64,000 nt of DNA, taken from assembly GCF_003583935.1 (NCBI RefSeq), contig NZ_QYRN01000008.1:62001-126000 (forward strand), written 5' to 3'. The notes beneath the pieces were generated by a model. It was not told the DNA's origin. It saw only the letters and a program-made list of their open reading frames with translations, and made no database searches. How positions within the stretch are numbered: the first letter of the stretch is position 1; each line of letters opens with the position of its first letter. Of the stretch, positions 13,744-23,037 are shown in pieces. Both the position numbers and the translations under genes were made by a program. Origin of the DNA: Aureimonas flava. Lineage in GTDB: Bacteria; Pseudomonadota; Alphaproteobacteria; Rhizobiales; Rhizobiaceae.

Positions 13744-15588
13744 CTATCCGACGCGGGCGACGGCCACGTCGTCGGTCTCGGGGGCCGGCGTCTTCTCCTC
13801 GAGCGCGCCGTCGCCCGCCCCGACCGTCCAGCGCTCGATATGCTTGAACACGATCACCTTGTCGCGCAGCAGCGCGCCGTGATGTCGGCAGAACGCCTCG
13901 AGGTCCGGCCGATGGCCGACCAGCTCGACGCACATCGTCAGCTCGGGGTTCGGCGTCTCGCTACCCTCGGGCTGCACGGGGCCGTGGTTGCTGAAGCCGT
14001 AGTGCGTGTGGTGGGCGACCGCGTTCACGATGCCCGCCTTCTTCGCCAGGAGCACGAGTTCACGATAGAGCGGCTTGGCGCCCCAGGAGGCGAAGCGCCC
14101 CGATCCCGGCGCCTTGTCGCGTGGCCTCAGGTAGATGCGCAGCATCCCGACGTCGCTCGGGATGAGGTAGTGGGTGTCGGTCATGGTGGTTCCTTCGGTG
14201 GCATAAGAGACGATCGGAACGACGACACCCGGACGGGCGCGTCGGCGGGGCAGCGACACGTTCGGGCGGGGACGCGGCAGGGCGCGCACCTCGCGCAGCG
14301 ACACGTCGGGGGGCACGAAGCCGTGGTCGAGCTTCGGCACCCCGACGCGCTGGGACAGGTAGATGCCTGAATGGCCGCTGAAGACGTAGGCGAGGAAGCA
14401 TCCGGTCGCGATGTAGACGGCGTTGTCGGCGCCGAAGAGTTCGATGCCCATGATGGTACAGGCGATCGGCGTGTTGGAGGCGCCTGCGAATACGGCGACA
14501 AAGCCGATCCCGGCGAAGAGGTCGACCGGCGCACCGATCGTGTGGCCGATCGATGCCCCGAGGCCGGCGCCGATGAAGAACAGGGGTGTGACCTCGCCGC
14601 CCTTGAACCCGCAGCCGAGCGTGACGACCGTGAACAGAAGCTTCCAGGCCCAGGCCCACGCATCGGAACGGGCGGGATCGAAGAAGCCGGAGATCGTCAC
14701 GTCGGCCGGGTTCGGCGACCAGACCCCTAGGCCGAGATACTCGCGGGTGCCGAGCGCATGGACCAGCGCGATCAGGACAAGACCGCCGAGGACAGGGCGC
14801 AGCGGCGCGAACGGCACGACGCGCTTCACCAGCCCCTGCACGGCGTGAAGGCTTTCGGCGAAGAACTGGCTGACGAGCCCGAACGCGACGCCCGCGATCG
14901 CAACTTGGGCGAACAAGAGGATATCGAGCCGGAACCCTGGCCCGTCGGCACCGAACCCGATCAGGAAGTGGGTGTGCTCGATCCCCCATTGGAGGCAGAC
15001 CCAATCTCCGACCACTGCCGCGACGAGACAGGGCACCAGCGCCTCGTACTGGATGCGACCGACGGTCAGCACCTCGAGCGCGAACACCGCCCCGGCGATG
15101 GGGGTGCCGAACACCGCACCGAAGCCCGCCGCGATGCCGGCCATGAGCAGGAGGCGAACCTCGCCCAACTCGAGGCGCAAAGCTTTGCCGAAGCCGGAGG
15201 CCAAGCTCCCGCCGAGCTGGACCGCCGTGCCCTCGCGTCCGGCAGAGCCGCCGAACAGGTGCGTGGCGACCGTCGAGACAAGGATCAGCGGCGCCATGCG
15301 CAAGGGCACGCCCGCGCCGGGCTCGTGGATCTGCTCGACGATCAGGTTGTTGCCGCTCTCGGCCGAGCGGCCGAACCAGTGGTAGACGAGGCCGACCGCA
15401 AGACCGCCGACGGGCAGCCAGTAGAGGAGCACCGGGTTGTCGAAGCGCGTGCGCGTCGCGACGTCGAGCGCCCACAGGAACAAGGCGCAGGCCGAACCGA
15501 CGGCGGCCGCCATCGGCAGGACGAAGAGCACCCATCGGGCGAGAGCGAACGCCTGTAGGGTTCGGTTGGCGAGGGCGTTGGGCGGCAT
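13744..15588 (-). CDS. CLC-type fluoride/proton transporter fused to DUF190
   Basis: A 614-aa open frame. Residues 1-420 are a CLC channel/antiporter domain with about ten membrane segments. It lacks the usual GSGIP motif (here [12 protein letters not shown]) and carries [14 protein letters not shown], features of the fluoride-specific CLC-F branch. Residues 470-614 are a DUF190 domain ([20 protein letters not shown]), often encoded beside fluoride exporters as a separate protein. No stop separates the two, but ATG 14,184 has a good site (GAAGGA) 6 nt upstream, so DUF190 could also be made alone. A fluoride riboswitch precedes the gene. The start at 15,588 is chosen for its GGAG site; a GTG at 15,639 lacks one. 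CrcB, the other bacterial fluoride exporter, lies in the same island. Confidence 0.85.
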   Translation of the reverse strand: MPPNALANRTLQAFALARWVLFVLPMAAAVGSACALFLWALDVATRTRFDNPVLLYWLPVGGLAVGLVYHWFGRSAESGNNLIVEQIHEPGAGVPLRMAPLILVSTVATHLFGGSAGREGTAVQLGGSLASGFGKALRLELGEVRLLLMAGIAAGFGAVFGTPIAGAVFALEVLTVGRIQYEALVPCLVAAVVGDWVCLQWGIEHTHFLIGFGADGPGFRLDILLFAQVAIAGVAFGLVSQFFAESLHAVQGLVKRVVPFAPLRPVLGGLVLIALVHALGTREYLGLGVWSPNPADVTISGFFDPARSDAWAWAWKLLFTVVTLGCGFKGGEVTPLFFIGAGLGASIGHTIGAPVDLFAGIGFVAVFAGASNTPIACTIMGIELFGADNAVYIATGCFLAYVFSGHSGIYLSQRVGVPKLDHGFVPPDVSLREVRALPRPRPNVSLPRRRARPGVVVPIVSYATEGTTMTDTHYLIPSDVGMLRIYLRPRDKAPGSGRFASWGAKPLYRELVLLAKKAGIVNAVAHHTHYGFSNHGPVQPEGSETPNPELTMCVELVGHRPDLEAFCRHHGALLRDKVIVFKHIERWTVGAGDGALEEKTPAPETDDVAVARVG

Positions 15589-15679
15589 GGTCTGGCTCCG
15601 GATGAGGGCGGAGCGATCAGACGGAGTGTCGGGAAACACGGGCCGGACATGACTACTCGCCCGCGTGTGTTGCGGGTGG

Positions 15680-15742
15680 AGTAGGAGTCATCAGCCCATC
15701 GGGGAGCGGTTCGGCGCGAGGCCCGGCAGAATCCATTGCCGT
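15680..15742 (-). promoter_or_regulatory. Fluoride riboswitch (crcB motif) upstream of the CLC gene
   Basis: On the minus strand the stretch begins GGCAATGGATTCTGCC, continues through ACCGCTCCCC, and ends GGGCTGATGACTCCTAC. This is the conserved core of the crcB/fluoride motif. Directly 3', GACT-CCT-ACTC can pair with GAGT-AGTC (plus-strand 15,651-15,658) around a CCCGC/GCGGG stem, an alternative hairpin that would capture the 3' pseudoknot strand of the aptamer. That is a plausible switching structure. The CLC start lies about 90 nt downstream. Confidence 0.85.
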
Positions 15743-15880
15743 TCATGACGTCTACGTGATCGCCGCGAGCATTGTCAACGCGGGCCTCGTGCGTCGCGAG
15801 ATACGCCAACGGGGAACTGGTAGGCGAAGGGAATGTTGCTCTCTCCTGACGCAGTTTCCTGCGCCCTCGGAGATGTCACC

Positions 15881-17065
15881 ATGCTCACAAGACGCGCCGT
15901 GCTCCAGGGGGCAAGTTCCATCGCAGTGGCTCGTACGACATGGCCCGCTTCCGCCGCTTCGGCGTCGGCGACCATGGCGGCACCCTCCGAGCCTTCCAGC
16001 GACTTGCTCGTCCACAGCAAGCTTCCCCTGAACGCCGAGACGCCGATAGCCAAGCTCCGGTCCGCCTTCGTCACGCCCCAGGCCGAGTTCTATATCCGCG
16101 ACCACGGCACCGTGCCGACGATCGAGGAGGCGGGCTACAGGCTGACGATCGGCGGCAAGGTGAGAGCGCCCATCGAGCTGTCGCTCTCGGATCTCAAGTC
16201 ACGCTTTCCCGAGCGCAAGGTGATGGCCGTCATGCAGTGCGCCGGCAACCGCCGGGCCGACATGGTCGACGTCGGGTATGTCGAGGGTGATCTCTGGGGT
16301 CCCGGAGCGATCGGCAATGCGGAGTGGACAGGCGTTTCACTTGCCGACGTCCTGAGCGCTGCCGGCGTCGAAGACGGTAGCGGGTTGCACGTCGCCTTCT
16401 CCGCTCACGACGAGGTGGTCATGAAGGATGACCGCTTCGACTACGGCGTTTCGATCCCGCTCGAGAAGGCGATGACGCCGGACGTGCTCCTCGCATGGGC
16501 CATGAACGGCGAGCCGTTGATGGCCGAGCACGGCTTTCCCCTACGCGTCGTGGTACCCGGCTATGCGGGAACGCGCAGCCCCAAATGGTTGGCCTCCATC
16601 ATGGTGCAGGACGAAGAGGCCGATACCCCGATCCAGCGCAAGGAGTATCGGCTCTTTCCCCCGACGACGACGAAGGAGACGGCCGACAAGGACCCGAACG
16701 TCGTCATCAACGACATGCCGCTGAATTCCGCGATCTGCATGCCGGCGGCCGGGGCAACATTGAGGCCGGGAACGACGACAATCGAGGGTTACGCGATCGG
16801 GACGCAAAATGGCGTCGCGAAGGTCGAGGTCTCCTACGACGGTGGCGAGAACTGGCACGAGGCCGCCATCGACAAGCGGGCCGATACTCAATGGGCGTGG
16901 GTCTTCTGGTCCGTTGTCCTCGACCTGCCGGCCGGTCAGCACCAGCTCGCCGTCCGTTCCTTCGACGAGGTCGGCGGTTCGCAACCCGAGGACATCGCGA
17001 GGATCTGGAACTGGAAGGGCTACCTCGCCAATTCATGGCATCGCGTCTCGGTCAGCGTCGGCTAA
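15881..17065 (+). CDS. Sulfite oxidase family molybdopterin enzyme, Tat-exported
   Basis: A 394-aa protein. ATG 15,881 follows CGGAGA. The N-terminus carries a Tat-type signal (LTRRAVLQGASSIAV, then an Ala-rich stretch). The oxidoreductase molybdopterin domain (about 60-260) has the cofactor-ligand cysteine in VMQCAGNRR, and the C-terminal Mo-co dimerisation domain (about 280-390) includes VEVSYDGGENWHEA. There is no heme domain. It should oxidise sulfite to sulfate in the periplasm, passing electrons to an unidentified acceptor; no cytochrome gene is adjacent. The small membrane protein at 17,182 follows on the same strand, and a TDT-type exporter lies at 19.4 kb. Confidence 0.85.
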   Translation: MLTRRAVLQGASSIAVARTTWPASAASASATMAAPSEPSSDLLVHSKLPLNAETPIAKLRSAFVTPQAEFYIRDHGTVPTIEEAGYRLTIGGKVRAPIELSLSDLKSRFPERKVMAVMQCAGNRRADMVDVGYVEGDLWGPGAIGNAEWTGVSLADVLSAAGVEDGSGLHVAFSAHDEVVMKDDRFDYGVSIPLEKAMTPDVLLAWAMNGEPLMAEHGFPLRVVVPGYAGTRSPKWLASIMVQDEEADTPIQRKEYRLFPPTTTKETADKDPNVVINDMPLNSAICMPAAGATLRPGTTTIEGYAIGTQNGVAKVEVSYDGGENWHEAAIDKRADTQWAWVFWSVVLDLPAGQHQLAVRSFDEVGGSQPEDIARIWNWKGYLANSWHRVSVSVG

Positions 17066-17181
17066 GCTCTCGGGCTCTGACAATTACAACTCAACGCATC
17101 CGGTTGGCTTGGGCAGAGAAAAGCGCCGACCGAGATGCGGTGGGTTGGAGACCTGCGGACCGTATGATGAGGGGAACTGTC

Positions 17182-17367
17182 ATGAGCAAACCAGACGGCT
17201 GGGAAGATCCGGAGGGGCTCGAGATGAAGGAGCTAGCCCAAATTGAAGATCGGAAGGCCGCAGCCAGAGGCGCGTCCCGATCGACCGTAGGCTCGGGTCT
17301 GACATGGCTTCTCATCGCAGGTTCGTTGCTGGCGGTCTGCGTCGTCCTGTGGATGACGCTTCGCTAG
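17182..17367 (+). CDS. Small single-pass membrane protein (61 aa)
   Basis: ATG 17,182 follows GAGGGGA. A hydrophilic N-terminus of about 40 residues is followed by one membrane helix (GLTWLLIAGSLLAVCVVLWM) and three residues. It lies 117 bp after the sulfite oxidase gene. It could anchor or accompany the oxidase, but no family is recognised. Confidence 0.55.
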   Translation: MSKPDGWEDPEGLEMKELAQIEDRKAAARGASRSTVGSGLTWLLIAGSLLAVCVVLWMTLR

Positions 17368-17390
17368 CGATGCAATGCTGGTCCACCCTT

Positions 17391-18773
17391 CTAGCGGCTG
17401 CTGAGGACCGGGGCGGCGGTGGCTTTCAGACCCTCGACCACGACCAGCCGCGGCTCCTCCCCCGCCGTCGGCTCCCCCGGGACGGCAAGCGTGCGCACCG
17501 GGCCGATGCTGGAGGCCATGCCGGCTCCCTTGTCGTTGGTCTTCAGCACCACGACGGGCTCGTCCTGTCCTTCGAAGAAGACGCCGTACTCCGTCATCGG
17601 CTTCAGCTTGGCGACGCTGACATCGATCGCGTCGACGAGCCCGAGATTGCGCGACACGACCATCCCGGAGCCAGTGGCCCCCTCAGGCGCCTTCAGCGAA
17701 AGCGTTAGGTTCTCCGGACCCGCCTTCAGCGGCACAAGGTTCTCGGTGCCCGCACCATCCGGGACCGCGCCCGGCACGAAGACGAGCGCCTGCGGGGCCT
17801 GTCCGATCGGGATCTCGGCGACGACCTTCTGCTCGGCCGTGTCGATCACATCGACCCGATCGTCATTCTCGAGCCCGACGAAGATACGGCTGCCGTCGTC
17901 GGATCCCCAGATGCCGTGGGGCAGGGCGCCCACCGGAATGGTTGCGACGAGTTCTGTCTTCTCTCCGGGCTTGTAGACCTTCACGACGTTCTCGCCGCCG
18001 ATCGTGACATAGACCAGCGTCTCCCCGTTTACCGTGCCGAAGCCGAGATGGTTGGAGATCGGCCCGCTGTCGATGACCTCCTTCACCTCGAGCGTCCTAG
18101 CATCGACGCGCGTGACCTTGCCGACGTCCTTGTGCGTCAGCCAGACGTCGCTGCCGTCGGGGCTGACCTGCACGAAGGGCACGAAGGGCGAGACGACAGG
18201 AATGCGCTTGACGAGCGCGTGGCTCGCGACGTCGAAGACCTCCAGCACCGGATTGAACGAGTTCGCGACGAAGGCGAACTTGCCGTCGCGGGAGAACTTC
18301 GTCATGCCCGGACCGCTCGTCGTCGGGATGCGACCTGTTTCCTTGAAGGTCGCGGCATCGATCACCGAGAGGTAGTCCTCCCCGCGCACCGTCGCCCAGA
18401 CTTGCGCGCCGTCCGGCGTGAAGAAGGCCTCGTGCGGGTTGCGCCCGACATAGGTCGTGCCCTTCACCGCGTTGGTCGCCGTATCGATGAAGGTGACGGA
18501 GTTCGTGACGGTCGAGACGACGACGAGCGTCTTGTGGTCCGGCGAGAACCCGAGGCCGTGGACGTTGACCTCGCCCTTGTAGAGCGGGCTCAGAACGTCC
18601 GGGCGTGGATTGCCGAGGCGGATCTGGCCGAGCAACGTGTTCCCGACGGGGTCGATGACAGACACCGTGTTGGAGTTCTGGTCGGCGGTATAGACGCGAT
18701 CGGAGGCGGCAGGCAGCGCGAAGGCCGATGTCGAGACGACGAGCGCGGCGGCGAGGATGGCGGTGCGGGTCAT
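17391..18773 (-). CDS. YncE-like beta-propeller protein, periplasmic
   Basis: A 460-aa protein with a Sec signal peptide (AAALVVSTSAFALPAASD). Residues 25-350 are a row of about 40-residue YVTN-type blades with recurring patterns (NTVSVIDPVGNTLLG; NSVTFIDTATNAVKG; DRVDVIDTAEQKVVAEIPIG). The last 100 residues form a separate beta domain. Such proteins bind peptides or metals or serve as scaffolds; the exact role is unknown. Its start overlaps the stop of the DUF305 gene as ATGA, so the two are co-translated. A link to metal or redox stress fits the neighbours. Confidence 0.75.
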   Translation of the reverse strand: MTRTAILAAALVVSTSAFALPAASDRVYTADQNSNTVSVIDPVGNTLLGQIRLGNPRPDVLSPLYKGEVNVHGLGFSPDHKTLVVVSTVTNSVTFIDTATNAVKGTTYVGRNPHEAFFTPDGAQVWATVRGEDYLSVIDAATFKETGRIPTTSGPGMTKFSRDGKFAFVANSFNPVLEVFDVASHALVKRIPVVSPFVPFVQVSPDGSDVWLTHKDVGKVTRVDARTLEVKEVIDSGPISNHLGFGTVNGETLVYVTIGGENVVKVYKPGEKTELVATIPVGALPHGIWGSDDGSRIFVGLENDDRVDVIDTAEQKVVAEIPIGQAPQALVFVPGAVPDGAGTENLVPLKAGPENLTLSLKAPEGATGSGMVVSRNLGLVDAIDVSVAKLKPMTEYGVFFEGQDEPVVVLKTNDKGAGMASSIGPVRTLAVPGEPTAGEEPRLVVVEGLKATAAPVLSSR

Positions 18774-19174
18774 GGGGTCGTCTCCGGAACGGGTTTCGCG
18801 GTGTCGGCTGATGCGGCAAGCATCGAGCGCATCAGCGTGATCTCGTAGGTCTGTTCGGTGATGATGGACTGGGCGAGGTTGCGGATCGCCGGGTCCTCGG
18901 TCGATCCGAGGACAGCCTTCGCCATGTCGATCGCACCCTGATGATGCGGGATCATCTGGGACAGGAAGTCATGATCGGGGTCGCCGGTCACCGGCGCCGA
19001 CATCATGCCTGCGTGCATCGTCTCCATCGCCGCCGCGGTCGCTTGCGCATAGGGCGAGCCGTCGGGCGAGGCTGGTGCCATCGTCGCATGCTGATGGGCA
19101 CGAGCGTCCTGCGCTTCGGCCGAAGTCAATGACATCCCGGCGAAGGCGAGGGCGAGGAGGAGCGTCTTCAACAT
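18770..19174 (-). CDS. DUF305 periplasmic protein, copy 1
   Basis: A 134-aa protein with a signal peptide (LLLALAFAGMSLTSAEAQ). The ferritin-like DUF305 helical bundle carries the hallmark IPHHQGAIDMA plus a Met/His-rich N-terminal segment, suggesting metal (often copper) binding in the periplasm. ATG 19,174 is chosen because the signal peptide starts there. It is upstream of, and overlaps, the beta-propeller gene. Two further DUF305 proteins lie at 27.7-28.7 kb. Confidence 0.8.
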   Translation of the reverse strand: MLKTLLLALAFAGMSLTSAEAQDARAHQHATMAPASPDGSPYAQATAAAMETMHAGMMSAPVTGDPDHDFLSQMIPHHQGAIDMAKAVLGSTEDPAIRNLAQSIITEQTYEITLMRSMLAASADTAKPVPETTP

Positions 19175-19404
19175 GGGGCTGGCGTTTCCTTCGAGCACGG
19201 GCTGGAAGGGAAGACGCTCGGCGAACGCTTTCATTCCCGACGTCGCGACTTTTTTCCGCGACGCGGAGCCGAGAGCGCGTCCGCCGCTGCCGGTCCGACG
19301 CTGGAAGCAACCGATCGATGCAACCGATCGGAAAGACCGGAACAACGCGTTGGATGAATCCGTCGCCGCCGCGCATGGTCTGAGCAGAAAAAGGACCTCC
19401 GCCC

Positions 19405-20556
19405 ATGACCTTCGAACAGATGCGTGCCGTCTCGCTCGGCCTCCACCCGCTGTCGCGCCTCGACAGCCCCCGCGAGGTGGTGCGCCAGTTCACCCCGAAC
19501 TGGTTCGCCGCCACCATGGGGACGGGCATCCTGGCCATCGCGCTCGCGCAGTTCGGGACCGCGGTCCCGGTCCTCCATGCGATCGGGGAAGGGCTGTGGA
19601 TGCTGAACATCGGGCTCTTCGCCCTGTTCACCGCGCTCTACGCCGCCCGCTGGATCTTCTTCTTCGACGGGGCCAAGCGCATCTTCGGCCATTCCGTCGT
19701 GTCGATGTTCTTCGGCTGCATTCCGATGGGGCTCGCCACCATCATCAACGGTTTCCTCGTCTTCGGACTACCGCGCTTCGGCTCCGCCGCGGTCGGGATC
19801 GCCGAGACGCTCTGGTGGATCGACGTCGCAATGGCGGCGGCCTGCGGGATCGCGATCCCCTACATGATGTTCACGCGCCAAAGCCACTCGATCGACCAGA
19901 TGACCGCGGTCTGGCTTCTGCCGATGGTGGCGGCCGAGGTCGCCGCGGTGTCGGGCGGGCTGCTTGCACCCCATCTCGCCGACCCGCAGAGCCAGCTCCT
20001 CGTCCTCACGCTGTCCTACGCGCTCTGGGCCCTGTCGGTACCGATCGCGATGAGCGTCCTCGTCGTGCTCGTTCTGCGGCTCGCCGTCCATAAGCTGCCG
20101 CACGCATCCATGGCCTCGTCGAGTTGGCTGGCGCTCGGCCCCATCGGCACCGGCGCGCTTGGCCTGATGACGCTGGGCGGAGCCGCCCCCGCGATCCTCG
20201 CCGCCAACGGGCTGGACCGCTTCGGGGCGACGATGGAGGGCGTTGGCCTCGTCGGCGGCCTGCTTCTCTGGGGCTACGGCCTGTGGTGGCTCGCCATCGC
20301 GACGCTGGTCACGGTCCGCTACGTCAGGGAAGGCCTGCCGTTCAATCTAGGCTGGTGGGGTTACACGTTCCCGATCGGCGTCTACGCCGTGACGACGCTG
20401 AAGCTCGGCACCATCCTGCCCATTCCCGCGATCCACGGCTTCGGCGTGGCGCTGGTCGCACTTCTGGCCGTGGTTTGGTCGATCGTGGCGGTGCGCACGG
20501 TCCGGGGCGCGTGGCGCGGCGACCTCTTCGTCGCTCCCTGCCTCAAGGCCGGCTGA
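19405..20556 (+). CDS. TDT-family transporter, probable sulfite exporter
   Basis: A 383-aa protein with ten predicted membrane segments, matching the tellurite-resistance/dicarboxylate transporter (TehA/Mae1/SSU1) family. The opening FTPNWFAATMGTGILA is the typical first motif; the later GWWGYTFPIGVYAVTTLKLG resembles the family's C-terminal signature. ATG 19,405 follows GACCTCC with a weak site. The nearby sulfite oxidase and a divergently transcribed LysR regulator make sulfite export more likely than C4-dicarboxylate transport, but substrate cannot be told from sequence. Confidence 0.8.
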   Translation: MTFEQMRAVSLGLHPLSRLDSPREVVRQFTPNWFAATMGTGILAIALAQFGTAVPVLHAIGEGLWMLNIGLFALFTALYAARWIFFFDGAKRIFGHSVVSMFFGCIPMGLATIINGFLVFGLPRFGSAAVGIAETLWWIDVAMAAACGIAIPYMMFTRQSHSIDQMTAVWLLPMVAAEVAAVSGGLLAPHLADPQSQLLVLTLSYALWALSVPIAMSVLVVLVLRLAVHKLPHASMASSSWLALGPIGTGALGLMTLGGAAPAILAANGLDRFGATMEGVGLVGGLLLWGYGLWWLAIATLVTVRYVREGLPFNLGWWGYTFPIGVYAVTTLKLGTILPIPAIHGFGVALVALLAVVWSIVAVRTVRGAWRGDLFVAPCLKAG

Positions 20557-20659
20557 TCCACCTTTGTGCTGACCCGATCATGCCCTCGGAACCCGCCCTG
20601 AAGGAATGCGGGCGGGGCTGGCGAGCGTCCTTCCCGACACAGCCAAGAACCGACTGTCG

Positions 20660-21319
20660 TCACGACCCTTCAGAACGAAACGCAGCCGCGCCAGCCTGGA
20701 ACTTTGCCGCACCGCCCTGGGCGGGATGGCGGACGTAGGTGACCGGTACGCCGAACCCTTCGCTCGCGCCTTCCGCCACTCGACCGATGGCGAGGATGCG
20801 ACGGGGTCGGATGGCTTCGACGAGAAGCGCCAGTGTGTCCCGAGACCTAGTGATCTCGGACCGGGACGGCGTTCGGTTGCGCACGGGTATCCCCGTCCGG
20901 TGCGGGTGGTGCATCACCGCGTTCCAGAACAGGGGCAGCCGTTCCGGCAGTGCATCCCAGATCTGGCGCGAGGTGCCGGACGGCGGTGCGGCGGAGGCGT
21001 CGGCCGTCGTGGCGATCTCGAACGGTGCGATGGCAAGGCGCGAGGAGAGGTCGACCAGTCGGCCTTCGCCCGTGAAGGGCACGCCCGTGCGCCGGGCTCC
21101 GAACCTCGAAGGCGCTTCACCGAGCCATAGGTCGATGCCGTCCCGTCCGGCAAACGCATGGAGGTATCGCCGAAGGTTGCGGCAGCGGATCGAAGCGGCA
21201 TCCGGAACATCGACCGCCGGGTCCGTGTCGGCGTAGGGATTGAAGAGGGTCGGCATCCCGGCCGATGCGGCCATGTGCATGACGAGACGATCCAGCCCCG
21301 TCTTCTGGTTGCCTGTCAC
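20660..21319 (-). CDS. Uracil-DNA glycosylase superfamily protein
   Basis: A 219-aa protein. LWLGEAPSRFGARRTGVPFT resembles motif 1 of the family-4/5-like uracil-DNA glycosylases, and VTYVRHPAQGG matches the His-Pro-containing motif near the C-terminus. It has no iron-sulfur cysteine set, so it is closer to the uncharacterised cluster-free branch than to family 4. The start overlaps the stop of the LysR gene (ATGA), so the two are co-translated. A repair enzyme coupled to a LysR regulator is unusual. Confidence 0.65.
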   Translation of the reverse strand: MTGNQKTGLDRLVMHMAASAGMPTLFNPYADTDPAVDVPDAASIRCRNLRRYLHAFAGRDGIDLWLGEAPSRFGARRTGVPFTGEGRLVDLSSRLAIAPFEIATTADASAAPPSGTSRQIWDALPERLPLFWNAVMHHPHRTGIPVRNRTPSRSEITRSRDTLALLVEAIRPRRILAIGRVAEGASEGFGVPVTYVRHPAQGGAAKFQAGAAAFRSEGS

Positions 21320-22215
21320 GCGCCCGGACCCGGATGGTCGTTTCGAAGCTCGTGCAGGAACGCCGATGCCGCTCGGCTGAGGCTGCGCTCCTTCATCTCC
21401 ACCGCATGGAAGCCGCGAGCGGGAAGCGCAAAGGCGATCTCGATCAGCGTCCGGCTCCGCAGTCCCGGCTGAGCCACTGCGAGCGGCAGGACGCCCACGA
21501 CGCCGCCGGCCTCGATGGCTGATCGCACGGCCTCGTTGGACGGGAGTTCGAGATCGACCGACAATGCGGCGGGATCGATGCCCGCGCCCCGCAGCGCGTC
21601 TTCCAGAATGCTACGCGTGCCGGATCCGGGCTCGCGCATGACCCATCTCACCCCTGCAAGCTCCGGGACGCGTGGCGGGGCGCCCTTGGGCGATTCAGCA
21701 CCTGGGGATGCGACGAGAACGAGCCGGTCGTCGGCGACACGGGTCGTGCGCAGACGCGGATCGCGCAGTTCGTCCTCGACGAAGCCGAGATCGGCATCCC
21801 CGGCGGCCACCGCCTCGCTGACCTCCAGTGTGTTGGCGATCCGCAGGGAGAGGGTGATGCCGGGATGGCGTTCGCGGAAGTGCCGCATGCGAGGTGGAAG
21901 CCAGTGGTTGGCGACCGTCTGGCTGGCTGCCAGCGCGACATGCCCGCGCCGAAGGTCGGTCAGATCGTCGAGTGCCTTGGCCGCCTCCGCGGCCCGTGCG
22001 AGGACCGAGCGCGCTTCCGGGAGGAACAACCGTCCCGCCTCGGTCAACTCGATGCCGCGCCCGACCCGGTCGAACAGACGGACGCCGTGACGGCTCTCCA
22101 GCGCGGCCAGCGCCGAGCTCGTGGCCGACTGCGTGAGGTTCAACGACCGCGCCGCCTCGGTCACGTGTTGGCGCTCGGCGACCGCGACGAAGATGCGAAG
22201 CTGTTCCAGCGTCAC
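21316..22215 (-). CDS. LysR-type transcriptional regulator
   Basis: A 299-aa protein of standard family length. An N-terminal winged HTH (TLEQLRIFVAVAERQHVTEA through about 65) is followed by an effector domain similar to the CysB/YeiE group (SQTVANHWLPPRMRHFRERH). YeiE-type regulators sense sulfite, which would fit the sulfite oxidase and TDT genes of the island. However, its nearest targets by position are the overlapping glycosylase gene and the TDT gene 0.7 kb away. Target assignment is inference. Confidence 0.85.
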   Translation of the reverse strand: MTLEQLRIFVAVAERQHVTEAARSLNLTQSATSSALAALESRHGVRLFDRVGRGIELTEAGRLFLPEARSVLARAAEAAKALDDLTDLRRGHVALAASQTVANHWLPPRMRHFRERHPGITLSLRIANTLEVSEAVAAGDADLGFVEDELRDPRLRTTRVADDRLVLVASPGAESPKGAPPRVPELAGVRWVMREPGSGTRSILEDALRGAGIDPAALSVDLELPSNEAVRSAIEAGGVVGVLPLAVAQPGLRSRTLIEIAFALPARGFHAVEMKERSLSRAASAFLHELRNDHPGPGA

Positions 22216-22224
22216 GGGCGCTCC

Positions 22225-23037
22225 TCAAAGCTGGTTCGCGGGCTTGGGCTCCGGCGGTCGCTCCAGTTCGTCGTAGACGAGCCGGGCGACCGGCATCAAC
22301 GCCTCGCGGGCTGTCGCGGCCGTCACGACATAGCCAAGGCCGCGGTCGCGCCACAGGAAGGCGGATACGCCGTCCTCCTCGACGAACTGGAACGACGTCT
22401 CCTCCGTCTCATCCGTCTTGACGTACAGCGTCAGCCGCGTGCCCGCGTCATCGTCGTACATCAGCATCGCGGCCGGACCGGAACGACCCGGCAGAAGGCG
22501 GCCGCCCATCAGGCGGTAGCCGAGCCGGGTAAGGTCTGGGACGGTGATCGGCGTTCGCAGCCGCTTCGACAGCCAGCCCACGAGATGGGCTCCCTCGTCG
22601 GCCCTGACCTCGACGGGATGGACGACCTCGACCACGAAGGTGCGGTAGGCCGCGATCGCGTCGTCCGCCATGCGGGCGGTGCGGACGGGTTCGGCGTTCG
22701 GGGCGCCGAGGATGCCGTTCGCCATCCAGCCCCCGAGCCCGCCGAGTGCGAGCCAGGCGCAGACGGCCGCGACCGACCGTAGATGAAGCAGCCGGCGACG
22801 GCGCACCCCGGCGCGGATGCTGGAGATGCGAAGGCGAGCCGGGATGGGTTCGGCGGCCTTGGGCCCAAGGCGGTCGCGCAACTCGGCGAGCAGCCTGCGA
22901 TCCCGCTCCAGGTCGGCGGCGATCGCAGGGTGGTCCACGAGATAGCGTTCCACCGCTTCGACGCGTTCGGCACCGAGACGCCCGTCGAGATAGGCCTGGA
23001 GGTCGTCCTCGCCGACGGGAAGATCGATCGGGTTCAC
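22225..23037 (-). CDS. Membrane anti-sigma factor
   Basis: A 270-aa protein. The N-terminal cytoplasmic part has DLQAYLDGRLGAERVEAVER, typical of anti-sigma domains (the zinc ligands of ZAS proteins are absent). One membrane helix follows at about residues 87-108 (VAAVCAWLALGGLGGWMANG), then a periplasmic domain of about 160 residues. Its start overlaps the stop of the ECF sigma gene upstream, the usual arrangement for a cognate pair. The periplasmic domain presumably senses the signal. No cysteine pair for redox sensing is visible. Confidence 0.8.
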   Translation of the reverse strand: MNPIDLPVGEDDLQAYLDGRLGAERVEAVERYLVDHPAIAADLERDRRLLAELRDRLGPKAAEPIPARLRISSIRAGVRRRRLLHLRSVAAVCAWLALGGLGGWMANGILGAPNAEPVRTARMADDAIAAYRTFVVEVVHPVEVRADEGAHLVGWLSKRLRTPITVPDLTRLGYRLMGGRLLPGRSGPAAMLMYDDDAGTRLTLYVKTDETEETSFQFVEEDGVSAFLWRDRGLGYVVTAATAREALMPVARLVYDELERPPEPKPANQL

